NCBI GenBank assembly: GCA_015487405.1
Contig: WFPV01000015.1
Coordinates: 1-10,917, forward strand
Direction: 5' to 3'
Length of the DNA stretch: 10,917 nt
From: Aquifex sp.
Lineage (GTDB): Bacteria > Aquificota > Aquificia > Aquificales > Aquificaceae
Both the position numbers and the translations under genes were made by a program. This document shows, in pieces, positions 1 through 5,975 of the stretch. The notes beneath the pieces were generated by a model that did not search any database, was not told the DNA's origin, and saw only the letters and a program-made list of their open reading frames with translations. Positions within the stretch are counted from its first letter, which is position 1; every line of letters begins with the position of its first letter.

Positions 1-677
1 CCCACTACTGTATGGGAGGAATCCACGTAGAGAACTATAAAACCTCTGAAACACCCCTTAAGGGACTCTACGCTGTGGGAGAGTGTGCCTGCGTTTCGGT
101 TCACGGGGCAAACAGACTGGGAGGAAACTCCCTCACCGAGCTTATCGTTTTCGGCAAATACTGCGGAATTGCGGTTAGGGAATACGTCAAGAATGCAGAT
201 TTTATGGAAATAACAGAAAGTGAAGCTAAAAGAGCTCAGGAGTTCATAGAGAACCTGATGAAGAGGGAAGGAAAAGAAAAGCTCGCCGAGATAAGGGCAC
301 AGATGGGAGAGATAACTTGGGCGAAGATGGGAATCTTCAGGGACGAGAAATCCTTAAAGGAGGCTTATGAAGAGCTTTCCGAGCTCTTAGAGCGCTGGAA
401 CAACATACCTGTAGTGGACAAGTCTAAGGTTTTCAATACGAACCTGATAGAGACCTTAGAGCTAAGGAATATGCTTGAGCTTGCAAGAGTGGTGGCGTAT
501 TCCGCCCTCCACAGGCGGGAGAGCAGGGGAGGACACTCCCGGGAAGACTATCCCCAAAGGGATGACAAGAACTTCCTCAAGCACTCTCTAGTCTCCTACG
601 ATGAGAATGGTAACCTGAAGCTTGAATACATCCCCGTCAGGATAACCAAGTATAAGCCCGAGGAAAGAAAATACTGA
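1..677 (+). CDS. frdA: Fumarate reductase / succinate dehydrogenase flavoprotein subunit, C-terminal part (5' end outside window)
   Basis: This is the catalytic flavoprotein of a membrane-associated fumarate reductase or succinate dehydrogenase; in an autotroph using the reductive TCA cycle it would reduce fumarate to succinate. The frame is open to the window edge (first full codon at 3), so the ATG at 12 is internal. The visible part starts at the substrate-site motif HYCMGGI (family HYxMGG). It continues with the FAD-contact stretch GLYAVGECACVSVHGANRLGGN, then a helical capping and C-terminal region. The family-typical RRESRGGHSREDYPQRDD follows near residues 170-187 of the visible part, and the C-terminus is Lys-rich. 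All expected C-terminal motifs are intact. Whether it works as FrdA or SdhA cannot be decided from the sequence; iron-sulphur and anchor subunits are not in the window. The stop overlaps the next small reading frame by 4 nt. Confidence 0.95.
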   Translation, partial: HYCMGGIHVENYKTSETPLKGLYAVGECACVSVHGANRLGGNSLTELIVFGKYCGIAVREYVKNADFMEITESEAKRAQEFIENLMKREGKEKLAEIRAQMGEITWAKMGIFRDEKSLKEAYEELSELLERWNNIPVVDKSKVFNTNLIETLELRNMLELARVVAYSALHRRESRGGHSREDYPQRDDKNFLKHSLVSYDENGNLKLEYIPVRITKYKPEERKY

Positions 678-868
678 TTCTCATAGTAGAAGTCCCTCGC
701 GGGCACTCCCTTCTCCTTGACGGACCCGCAAAGGTCAGCGTCCTTTCTGGAGAGTGCTCCGTTTTTGGTGCAAAGATTAAAGAGCTGGAAGTTCCCGAAA
801 ACAAGAGAGTAGCTATAAAAGGAGCTTGCAGACCTTTAATAGATGGTGGCACGCTCTCCTTAACATAA
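674..868 (+). pseudogene. Short reading frame resembling the N-terminal domain of Clp1/GRC3-type polynucleotide kinases (fragment)
   Basis: This 64-codon frame runs directly out of the frdA stop (CTGA overlap) and has no ATG, GTG or TTG; the only candidate starts are CTG at 674 or ATT at 677. GAGG at 660-663 lies about 10 nt before the CTG. The product reads like a beta-rich domain: VEVPRGHSLLLDGPAKVSVL, then SGECSVFGAKI, then VPENKRVAIKG. From memory, the pattern 'VPxGxxLLxDGPAxVxVLxGExxVFG...VPxxKRxxI' matches the N-terminal beta-sandwich of archaeal/eukaryotic Clp1 and GRC3 kinases. No P-loop follows: the frame ends at TAA 866-868 and the DNA turns AT-rich. It is therefore either a decayed remnant or a stand-alone domain expressed by coupling to frdA. 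The family assignment is inference from pattern recall. Opposite-strand frames here look like shadows. Confidence 0.45.
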
Positions 869-1173
869 TATAATTATAGTTTGGGAGTTTTCTAAATATT
901 TGCATCTCTGGAATTTGTTGATTCTCAAGGTAGTTTTTGAAAAGACAACATTTTAAAATTACCTTCTTTTTAAACGTGCGATTTCGTAAGTTGTTCATAT
1001 CCCGAAACTTTCGAGGAGGACAACTTTTAAAAACCTCCCTCTAAAAAGCACTTCTTCCCACTTTTCAAGATAAACCTCTTTGAAAATCAAAGGTGTTGAA
1101 TTATGACTGAGCACATAGAAACTACTTTGCCGGTATTTTCTGAGTATAGTCAAGTTAAATAAAAAGGAATATT
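869..1173. other. AT-rich intergenic stretch without a convincing gene
   Basis: About 300 bp between the Clp1-like fragment and the hemerythrin remnant. It is clearly richer in A+T than its surroundings. It holds a weak hairpin (CTTTGA-AAA-TCAAAG, 1078-1092) without a T-tract. It also holds a 19-residue plus-strand frame at 1103-1162 (MTEHIETTLPVFSEYSQVK) preceded by AAAGG, which I cannot assign; it could be the relic of a lost N-terminus. No rRNA, tRNA, CRISPR array or clear terminator is visible. A minus-strand frame at 813-998 lacks a ribosome site and looks spurious. The region is best read as decayed DNA separating two converging transcription units. Confidence 0.6.
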
Positions 1174-1526
1174 CTAAGGATATAAAAGTAAGTAAAGAAA
1201 GTATAATAAATTTTTTAATGTTATAACCTTGTTCTCACCTTCCTCAAGGAAAGCGATAAACTCCCTAAAGAGGTTTTCAACACTTTCGAGAATTTTTGCG
1301 TGCCTTTTTCCCTCTTCGTAATTAAAGAGTCTAAAAACCTCCTCGTGCCAACTACATATGGAGGAAGGACGTTAACAATGAGCTTCGTGGCTTCTTTACG
1401 CCTTCCCTGAGAGAGGATCTCCCTCATGAAGTTGAGCATTTTCAAAATGGTTTTGTGCTCCTCATCAAAACAAAGAACTTCCGTGTCAAGCTGGCTCTCC
1501 TACGCGATGAGTGTATCAACCTCCAA
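1174..1526 (-). pseudogene. Hemerythrin-like (HHE) protein remnant: in-frame stop plus frameshift
   Basis: Hemerythrins are small four-helix proteins that bind O2 or sense iron/redox through a di-iron site. Directly behind the speE-like stop, in the same frame, the minus strand reads LEVDTLIA-stop-ESQLDTEVLCFDEEHKT. This fits the family start 'W..xLdTgi..iDeeHk' if the TAG at 1500-1502 was the conserved Trp (TGG). The frame continues as ILKMLNFMREILSQGRRKEA and ends ...VLPPYVV. At about 1351 one base appears missing: the shifted frame gives WHEEVFRLFNYEEGKRHAKI and then LESVENLFREFIAFLEEGE, the expected second half with H/EE ligand candidates. That frame ends at 1174. A GGAGG at 1520-1524 could serve as ribosome site, but no ATG follows. 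As given, no intact protein is encoded. The two lesions fit a decayed gene or sequence errors; family assignment is by motif. Confidence 0.7.
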
Positions 1527-3020
1527 TTAAAATTTCTGAATATGGTAATAATCTAATGCCTTCGGTCTTATAAGTGTGTTTATTTCTACGTCCTTACAGA
1601 AGTATCCCTTGGGAAAAGAAAAGAGTGATAGGGCAAAATCCTTAGAAATTACGCTCGTCAAATTCTCTCTGAAATTTTTTAAAATTTCCCTCTGTCTGTT
1701 TAAATCTCTCAGACTCCCAATTACAAATCCCCAATCTCCCATTGAAGGCACGTTTATGTGAAAGGGAAAAGCCTTGAAACCTGCCGCTTTAATCGTGTTT
1801 AAAATTGAGCAAAAGACTTTTCTTTTAAAGAAAATATCGGTAGCTTGAGTTATAAATATGCCTTCGGCGTGAAGAATCTTTTTTAATCTTCTATAAAATT
1901 CTAATGAGTAAATCCTTGCGGCTGAGGGAGTCCGAGGATCTATCAGGTCTATTACTATGAAGTCGTAACGCTCTCTTGTCTTAAAAACGAAGTTAAAAGC
2001 GTCATCAATGACCACCTTTACGCGGGGGTCGTAAAAGCTGTTCTCGTTTATCCTTCTAAGAATAGGATTCTCTTTAGAGAGCTTAACCATCTCTTTATCC
2101 AGTTCAACGAGAGTTATTTCTTTAAAGGGATATTTCAGTAATTCTCTCAGAACCAATCCGTCACCCCCTCCGAGAACGAGAGCCTTGTTGTAACGTTTTA
2201 CAAAGCTAATCGGAACGTGAACCATAGCCTCGTGGTAATACTTTTCGTCAAGGGTTGAGAACTGGAGGTGTCCGTCCAAATAGAGAGAGTAGTGTTTGCC
2301 GTAGCGGGTCAGGACTATCTTCTGGTAAGGAGTTTGCTTAAAGAGTTCTATCTTCTCCCCGTAAAACCTTTGTTCTTGAATTAAGTAAATACGCTTCGCG
2401 TAGATTCCGTAAAGGATTAAAAAAATACCCGTTAGGGTAATAAGAACCTTCAAAAAAAGATTTCTTGAGAATCTGAAAGTGAATAGTGAAGCCACGAAAA
2501 GGTTTAGTAGTCCTGCTATGAGGGCTGTGTGAAGGATGCCGAGTTTGGGGAGGAAAAAAAGAGAATACAGAAGTCCTGCAGGGAGCGAGCCGAGGTAGTC
2601 CTTCTCAAGGATAGAGGATACATTTATCTTGAGCTCTTCGTATAAGTTGTTCAGTCTGACCGCTATGGGAATCTCAAGACCTATTAAAGTTCCAAGAATT
2701 GCAGAAAGCAAGAATACCACAATCTGGAGTTTTAGAGGCTCGGGGGCAAGCGTATAGGCTACTACTGGTGAAAGACTGACTAAGAGACTGAGAAAGAGCT
2801 CAGTGAGTATGAAGGCGTAAAGTAAGTTTCTATCACTTACATACCTGCTGAGTCTTGAGCCGAGGCCCATAAAGAGAAGGAAGAAAGCAATTACCAAACT
2901 CCACTGAAATACGGCATTTCCGAGCAAGTAGGTCGCTAAGGTAGCAACCACGTATTCCGCCACAAGTCCCGAAAATCCCGTAAAAAAGATGGAAAGCTTT
3001 AGAAAAAAGGAGAAGCTCAT
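1527..3020 (-). CDS. speE: Membrane-embedded spermidine synthase homologue (polyamine aminopropyltransferase-like)
   Basis: The protein has 497 residues in two parts. Residues 1-210 form about six to seven hydrophobic segments, including the family start motif SGLVAEYVVATLATYLLGN (17-35) and DYLGSLPAG (141-149). Residues 220-440 form a cytoplasmic Rossmann methyltransferase-fold domain of the spermidine-synthase type. Signature elements are PYQKIVL (231-237), YLDGHLQ (247-253), DEKYYHE (258-264), the glycine loop LGGGDG (283-288), LVELDKE (304-310), the DDA region near 339-341, and the active-site stretch IDLIDPRTP (357-365). Soluble SpeE transfers aminopropyl groups from decarboxylated SAM to putrescine. 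Membrane-fused homologues next to PspA genes are of unknown substrate, so true spermidine synthesis is not proven. It is the last intact gene of the PspA operon. Its ATG overlaps the DUF350 stop by 4 nt and has no strong ribosome site, suggesting translational coupling. Confidence 0.9.
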   Translation of the reverse strand: MSFSFFLKLSIFFTGFSGLVAEYVVATLATYLLGNAVFQWSLVIAFFLLFMGLGSRLSRYVSDRNLLYAFILTELFLSLLVSLSPVVAYTLAPEPLKLQIVVFLLSAILGTLIGLEIPIAVRLNNLYEELKINVSSILEKDYLGSLPAGLLYSLFFLPKLGILHTALIAGLLNLFVASLFTFRFSRNLFLKVLITLTGIFLILYGIYAKRIYLIQEQRFYGEKIELFKQTPYQKIVLTRYGKHYSLYLDGHLQFSTLDEKYYHEAMVHVPISFVKRYNKALVLGGGDGLVLRELLKYPFKEITLVELDKEMVKLSKENPILRRINENSFYDPRVKVVIDDAFNFVFKTRERYDFIVIDLIDPRTPSAARIYSLEFYRRLKKILHAEGIFITQATDIFFKRKVFCSILNTIKAAGFKAFPFHINVPSMGDWGFVIGSLRDLNRQREILKNFRENLTSVISKDFALSLFSFPKGYFCKDVEINTLIRPKALDYYHIQKF

Positions 3021-3820
3021 CCCATAATAACTACACTGAGAAGTGCGCTTACGAAGAAGAGGGAAGCAACTACGAGAGAAGCACTCAGGTTATTTTCCAG
3101 AATCTCGTGCGAGAGTTTAACTTTTCTAAAGACTACGTATTCAAAAATAAGGTAGAGAATGAGCATCAGAATAAGTGTGAGGACGAAGTAAAGCAGAGTT
3201 ATTAAGATATCCATAAACAGGCTTCCGAAAGACTCGCCGCTCAAAGCGCTGAAGATTACAACAGAAACGCTCAAGGTCAATCCTCCGAGGGCTACGGAGG
3301 CAGAAAGGTTATTATTCTTAATCTCTTCCTCAAAGTCCAGCTTAAGAATTCGGGAAAGAAGGAAAGTGGCAATAAAGAGAAGTATGTAGCCAAGAGTCAG
3401 GTATAAAAGTGAATAAGAAAAAGATAAAAGTAGACTTTCTTTATCCCAGTATGCTCCACTGAGAATTAGGGAGGAAGCGATAAAGTAAATAGCCTGCGTA
3501 AGTCCCGCGGGAGTGTTCTTAGAAAGGATTTCCCTCCTTAGGTCTATCTTTTTGAGGAATATAAGGTCAAAAAGGAAAACGCTGAGGAGGAGTATAAGTG
3601 TAAGGAACGCAAGAGTCAGGAGTTCTTCCCAGAAGGTGTAATAGGTGAAGGTGTTGTATATAAGGATGGCTACGGAAAGCAAGAAGCCTGCGTAGGAAAG
3701 TGCAAGTGCAGTGTTTTTCTCTTTAAAAATTTCTCTTTCAATCTTCACTTCCCTAAAGAATAGTAAGTCAAAAACAGCCTTTGAAATTATTACCCATACG
3801 AAGACAAGGATATACTTCAT
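3017..3820 (-). CDS. DUF350 (UPF0719/YjfL-like) integral membrane protein with four internal repeats
   Basis: The product is 267 aa, almost entirely hydrophobic, with about eight membrane segments in pairs. A polar loop motif of the form (E)E-I-x3-N-x-(A/S)-A recurs four times, as REIFKEKNTALAL (near 30-42), RREILSKNTPAGLT (96-109), EEEIKNNNLSASVA (165-178) and SHEILENNLSASLV (238-251), spaced 67-73 residues apart (numbered from a GTG start 3 nt upstream). DUF350 proteins commonly have two such half-units, so this looks like a duplicated form. The function of DUF350 is unknown; genes of this family recur beside PspA-type and spermidine-synthase-like genes, as here. I chose ATG 3820, not GTG 3823: a GGAGGG at 3826-3831 sits 5 nt before the ATG but only 2 nt before the GTG. 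The start overlaps the lipoprotein stop by one base and the end overlaps speE by four. Confidence 0.88.
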   Translation of the reverse strand: MKYILVFVWVIISKAVFDLLFFREVKIEREIFKEKNTALALSYAGFLLSVAILIYNTFTYYTFWEELLTLAFLTLILLLSVFLFDLIFLKKIDLRREILSKNTPAGLTQAIYFIASSLILSGAYWDKESLLLSFSYSLLYLTLGYILLFIATFLLSRILKLDFEEEIKNNNLSASVALGGLTLSVSVVIFSALSGESFGSLFMDILITLLYFVLTLILMLILYLIFEYVVFRKVKLSHEILENNLSASLVVASLFFVSALLSVVIMG

Positions 3821-4317
3821 CACTTCCCTCCGTAGGGAGGTATTGTTCTATAGCGTCCGTAATCGTAATCAAAACCTCCCACCCCCCAGGGGATGAAGAA
3901 GATGCCGCCACCTCCCGCTCTTTTTTCAACCTTCTCGTAAACCCAGAGGTAAAGCTTGTCTCTCAAGGGAATATTTTGAACTATCCTGAAACCGCTCGGC
4001 GGTGTGAATTTATCACCTGCAACCTCTAAGTAGCGTCCCCGCGAGAGCAGTTCACAACTTACATTTTCAAGACTTTGCGAAACTTCAAGGTAATATCTTG
4101 TCTTTAGCTTCATTCGATATTTTTCACCTTTTATGAGGTCTTTTAGCTCAACTTCACATTCCTTATTGTTTACCGGTTCGTTGTTAATAACTTTGAACCT
4201 GTAAACCCCTTCCCTGTATTTCTTTAAAAAGAACTCATGGGTAGGTATTTTTACTTCCTTAGCTCCTTGGCATGAGAGAAGGAGCAGGAGAAGGCTAACG
4301 AGGAAGAACGTTCTCAA
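3820..4317 (-). CDS. Lipoprotein of unknown family with Gly/aromatic-rich C-terminal tail
   Basis: Starting at TTG 4317 the product is 165 aa with a textbook lipoprotein signal: MRTFFLVSLLLLLLSC, lipobox LLSC with the lipidated Cys at 16. A longer ATG frame from 4356 would put 13 extra residues before the signal. The TTG is preferred because AGGAG at 4325-4329 lies 7 nt before it. The mature part is basic and about 120 residues long, with Cys 54 and 88 that could pair. It ends in an unusual tail, GGGGIFFIPWGVGGFDYDYG (135-154), followed by RYRTIPPYGGK. I do not recognise the family. By position it corresponds to the small envelope protein found in enterobacterial yjf operons (YjfM), but no sequence match is claimed. 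It would sit at the outer face of the membrane or in the outer membrane. It overlaps DUF4178 upstream by 23 nt and DUF350 downstream by 1 nt. Confidence 0.8.
   Translation of the reverse strand: MRTFFLVSLLLLLLSCQGAKEVKIPTHEFFLKKYREGVYRFKVINNEPVNNKECEVELKDLIKGEKYRMKLKTRYYLEVSQSLENVSCELLSRGRYLEVAGDKFTPPSGFRIVQNIPLRDKLYLWVYEKVEKRAGGGGIFFIPWGVGGFDYDYGRYRTIPPYGGK
3826..3840 (-). promoter_or_regulatory. Ribosome binding site inside a small hairpin, before the DUF350 gene
   Basis: On the minus strand CCTCC (3836-3840), loop CTAC, then GGAGG (3827-3831) can form a 5-bp hairpin that hides the GGAGGG ribosome site of the DUF350 gene. The same bases encode the last residues (PPYGGK) of the lipoprotein. 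A ribosome finishing the lipoprotein would open the hairpin and free the site, a classic layout for translational coupling. The pairing is seen; the regulatory role is inference. Confidence 0.45.
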
Positions 4318-4819
4318 TCTCCCACTCCTGTAGCTCCCTGCCTTTGAAGGCTTCAATATCGTATTCGTCCCAAATCTCTACGTCTATTATTTCCCCATCT
4401 TCACTTTTAAATTCCCAAATAGTGGCGGGAGAACTCTCCAAGCCTTTTACGTATTTTGCTTTTCCCGCATACTTTAGTTTGTATTCCTTTCCTTTATAAA
4501 TCACCGCCGAAGGCGGTCTTTTATTATTCCTAAAATGTTCGCCGGGGTCGGGTTTTATCTCCTCGGGGTCTATCTCTTCAAAAAAGTAGATTTTCCCCTC
4601 CTCCATCGAAAGGAAGCCTCTGCGGGTGGCGGAGCGAAGCTCCCACTCTTTTTCTTTAGAAGCTCCGTAGTCGTAGAGAGCTACTCCGACCACCTCCCAG
4701 GTCTCTCCGTCCAGCTCTACGATGTCTCCTTTCCTGAGTCTTTCCAAGGGATTTCCGAGGAGTTCTACGTTCTCTTCTTCCTTTTTAAAGAGTTTCTTGA
4801 ACTTATCAAAGAGTCCCAT
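4295..4819 (-). CDS. DUF4178 domain protein with amphipathic N-terminal helix
   Basis: The product has 174 residues. Residues 1-15 (MGLFDKFKKLFKKEE) form a short amphipathic helix with large hydrophobics on one face (L3, F4, F7, L10, F11) and Lys on the other, the kind that binds membrane surfaces. From about residue 26 comes a beta-rich DUF4178 region: LRKGDIVELDGETWEVVGVA, then DYGASKEKEWELR and FLSMEEGKIYFFEEI. A second half (103-160) starts PSAVIYKGKEYKLKYAGKA and includes WEFKSEDGEIIDVEIWDE. DUF4178 has no known biochemical role; genes of the family are often beside PspA, DUF350 and spermidine-synthase-like genes. It corresponds in position to yjfK of enterobacteria. The ATG overlaps the pspA stop by one base (TGATG). 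A 22-bp palindromic element (4500-4521) is embedded in its coding sequence. Confidence 0.82.
   Translation of the reverse strand: MGLFDKFKKLFKKEEENVELLGNPLERLRKGDIVELDGETWEVVGVALYDYGASKEKEWELRSATRRGFLSMEEGKIYFFEEIDPEEIKPDPGEHFRNNKRPPSAVIYKGKEYKLKYAGKAKYVKGLESSPATIWEFKSEDGEIIDVEIWDEYDIEAFKGRELQEWEIENVLPR
4325..4329 (-). promoter_or_regulatory. Ribosome binding site deciding the TTG start of the lipoprotein gene
   Basis: AGGAG on the minus strand ends 7 nt before TTG 4317, within the end of the DUF4178 gene. It supports the shorter reading frame, which begins right at the signal peptide. No comparable site is placed before the ATG at 4356. Confidence 0.6.
4500..4521. repeat. Copy 1 of a 22-bp palindromic repeat
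   Basis: Plus strand: AT, C, then the perfect 6-bp hairpin core ACCGCC-GAA-GGCGGT (4503-4517), followed by CTTT. All 22 positions recur identically at 10402-10423. Here it lies within the DUF4178 gene and encodes about KRPPSAVI on the minus strand. On the plus strand it is followed by ATTATT, so hairpin plus T-rich tail resemble an intrinsic terminator directed against antisense transcription. Confidence 0.85.
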
Positions 4820-5520
4820 CAGGTGAGTCCGAGTCTTTTCTTTAGCTCTTCGAGTTTTTGCCTGCTTTCTATTTCTTTCAGTTTTTGTTCAGCCTGGGTT
4901 TCGGTATCTAAGATGGTCTCCTGTTTTGCCATTTCTTCGTAAGCGGTTGCAAGGGCTTCCTCTTCTTCTACCTTTTCCTTCATTCTTTCCAGCATAGCTA
5001 TGGTGTCGGAGGGGTCCACCTTTGCGATTTGCTTGTTGACCTTCTTCACAGCCCTTGCGGTAGCCATACGGGCTTTGAGGGTTTTGAGCTCAGCTTCGTA
5101 TTTGGCTATGAGGACTTTGATCTCGTCAACTTTGGCTTGGAGTTTTGTAGCCATTTCCCTCTGTCTCTTTGCCTCTTCTTCTAACCTTTTCGCGTTCTGC
5201 TCGTGGAGCTCTGCTTTCTGAAGGAGCTCCGCGGCAAGCTTTTCGGCTTCCTCGGGAGAGATTTTCCCTTCCTGAGCTTCCTTTAGAAGGAGTTCCGCTT
5301 TCTTGACGAGGGCTTTAGCTCTTTCCTTTTCGTTCCTTGCCTCCCTTTCAAAGCGTATCTGGGAAGCCTTAACTTCGGCGAGGGATTCCATTGTCTCTTT
5401 AAGTTGCTTTTTTAGTTCCCTTATTCCCTCCTCGGTTATCTTTATAGGGTCCTCTAACTTCTCTACTACCGAGTGAGCCTCTGCCTTTACAACTCTAAGA
5501 AGTCTCTTGAGTAGTCCCAT
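4819..5520 (-). CDS. pspA: PspA/IM30 (Vipp1) family protein, bacterial ESCRT-III superfamily
   Basis: The 233-aa product is almost wholly coiled coil. It starts with the amphipathic membrane-binding helix MGLLKRLLRVVKAEAHSVV, followed by KLEDPIKITEEGIRELKKQL, typical of the PspA family around the Asp-Pro. Long Lys/Glu/Ala heptads follow (about 35-165), then the conserved region LKARMATARAVKKVNKQIAK with DPSDTIAMLERMKEKVEEEE, and a C-terminal charged helix ending KKRLGLT. PspA/Vipp1 proteins form rods and rings that bind and remodel the inner membrane and protect the proton gradient under stress. With DUF350 and DUF4178 beside it, this one resembles the YjfJ-type branch; no pspF or pspBC is present. 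ATG 5520 is preferred to GTG 5523 because AAGGAGG ends 7 nt before the ATG and only 4 nt before the GTG. The start overlaps the previous stop by one base. Confidence 0.93.
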   Translation of the reverse strand: MGLLKRLLRVVKAEAHSVVEKLEDPIKITEEGIRELKKQLKETMESLAEVKASQIRFEREARNEKERAKALVKKAELLLKEAQEGKISPEEAEKLAAELLQKAELHEQNAKRLEEEAKRQREMATKLQAKVDEIKVLIAKYEAELKTLKARMATARAVKKVNKQIAKVDPSDTIAMLERMKEKVEEEEALATAYEEMAKQETILDTETQAEQKLKEIESRQKLEELKKRLGLT

Positions 5521-5909
5521 CACTTTTCCTCCTTAAGGATTTTTAATAGTTCCTCTCCCCACTCCGCAAAGAAGAGTTCTAAGGAGTTTACGCTCGCTTC
5601 CAGTTCTTCGTAATCTAAGGTATCAAGCCTGAGGGTTTGTCTAAAGAGGATTACTCCATCTTGAGAGTCTAAAGCGAACGCTCCGAAGGGAAGTTCCCTG
5701 TTCCTCTCTAAAAACCATCCGTAGTATTTTTCGGAAACCTTACCTATAGGTTGCTCTATGATAAGGAGTTCTCCTTCGCAGTCAACGACCATGTTCTTTA
5801 TCCCCCTATCCTCATCTTCAACGATAAATATCTCTTCCTCCGGTATCTCCTCCTTGATTTCTAAGCCAAGGTCAAGGATCATCTTCTTTACTTCCTCACA
5901 GGTAGCCAT
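5520..5909 (-). CDS. Small acidic protein, YbjN / DUF2170 (YjfI)-like, first gene of the PspA operon
   Basis: The product is a 129-aa soluble, acidic protein with no signal or membrane segment. It reads as an alpha/beta domain: helix MATCEEVKKMILDLGLEIKE, strands with IFIVEDEDRGIKNMVVDCEG and LLIIEQP, the motif FLERNRELPFGAFALDSQDG (67-86), strand VILFRQTLRLDTL, and a closing helix of about 25 residues. The arrangement 'LxxNxxLPxGxFALDxxxGxxxxRxxL' plus a long last helix is shared by YbjN-type proteins and DUF2170 (YjfI), which have a secretion-chaperone-like fold. In enterobacteria yjfI precedes the PspA-like yjfJ, as here, so a chaperone or partner role for PspA is plausible but inferred. 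The start is clear: GGAGG at 5916-5920 is 6 nt before the ATG. The gene ends in a 1-nt overlap with pspA, so the two are probably co-translated. Confidence 0.75.
   Translation of the reverse strand: MATCEEVKKMILDLGLEIKEEIPEEEIFIVEDEDRGIKNMVVDCEGELLIIEQPIGKVSEKYYGWFLERNRELPFGAFALDSQDGVILFRQTLRLDTLDYEELEASVNSLELFFAEWGEELLKILKEEK
5528..5533 (-). promoter_or_regulatory. Strong ribosome binding site of pspA
   Basis: AGGAGG within the last codons of the preceding gene, 7 nt before ATG 5520. It decides for the ATG start over the GTG three bases upstream and makes pspA the best-served start inside the operon, fitting the many copies a filament-forming protein needs. Confidence 0.7.
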
Positions 5910-5975
5910 GAAAGACCTCCAATTTAAAGTTTATTCTTTCCTGGACTTGTGTGTAGTGTTAACTTAAGCTCACAT

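Noticed and set aside
499..521. CCGCC...GGCGG inverted repeat in frdA
   Set aside because: Different sequence from the 22-bp element, interrupted arms, and it encodes the conserved stretch around HRRESRGG, so it is explained by coding.
637..852. Minus-strand frame of 71 codons opposite the Clp1-like fragment
   Set aside because: Composition (Ser/Pro/Arg-rich) is that of an antisense shadow, it overlaps frdA, and has no ribosome site.
813..998. Minus-strand frame of 61 codons in the AT-rich gap
   Set aside because: Low-complexity Lys/Asn/Leu translation of AT-rich DNA, no ribosome site at the start, partly antisense to the fragment at 674-868.
1095..1122. 28-base stretch beginning GTTGAATT and ending GAAAC, CRISPR-repeat-like
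   Set aside because: No second copy at any plausible spacing and no cas genes in the window; GTT...GAAAC ends alone are common by chance.
4535..4942. 135-codon plus-strand frame across the DUF4178/pspA junction
   Set aside because: Ser/Phe-rich antisense translation of Lys/Glu-rich genes; no start signal.
5921..5975. Possible promoter (TTAACA ... TAAACT) before the PspA operon
   Set aside because: The spacing of about 23 bases is too long for a standard promoter; transcription may also start upstream of the micro genes.
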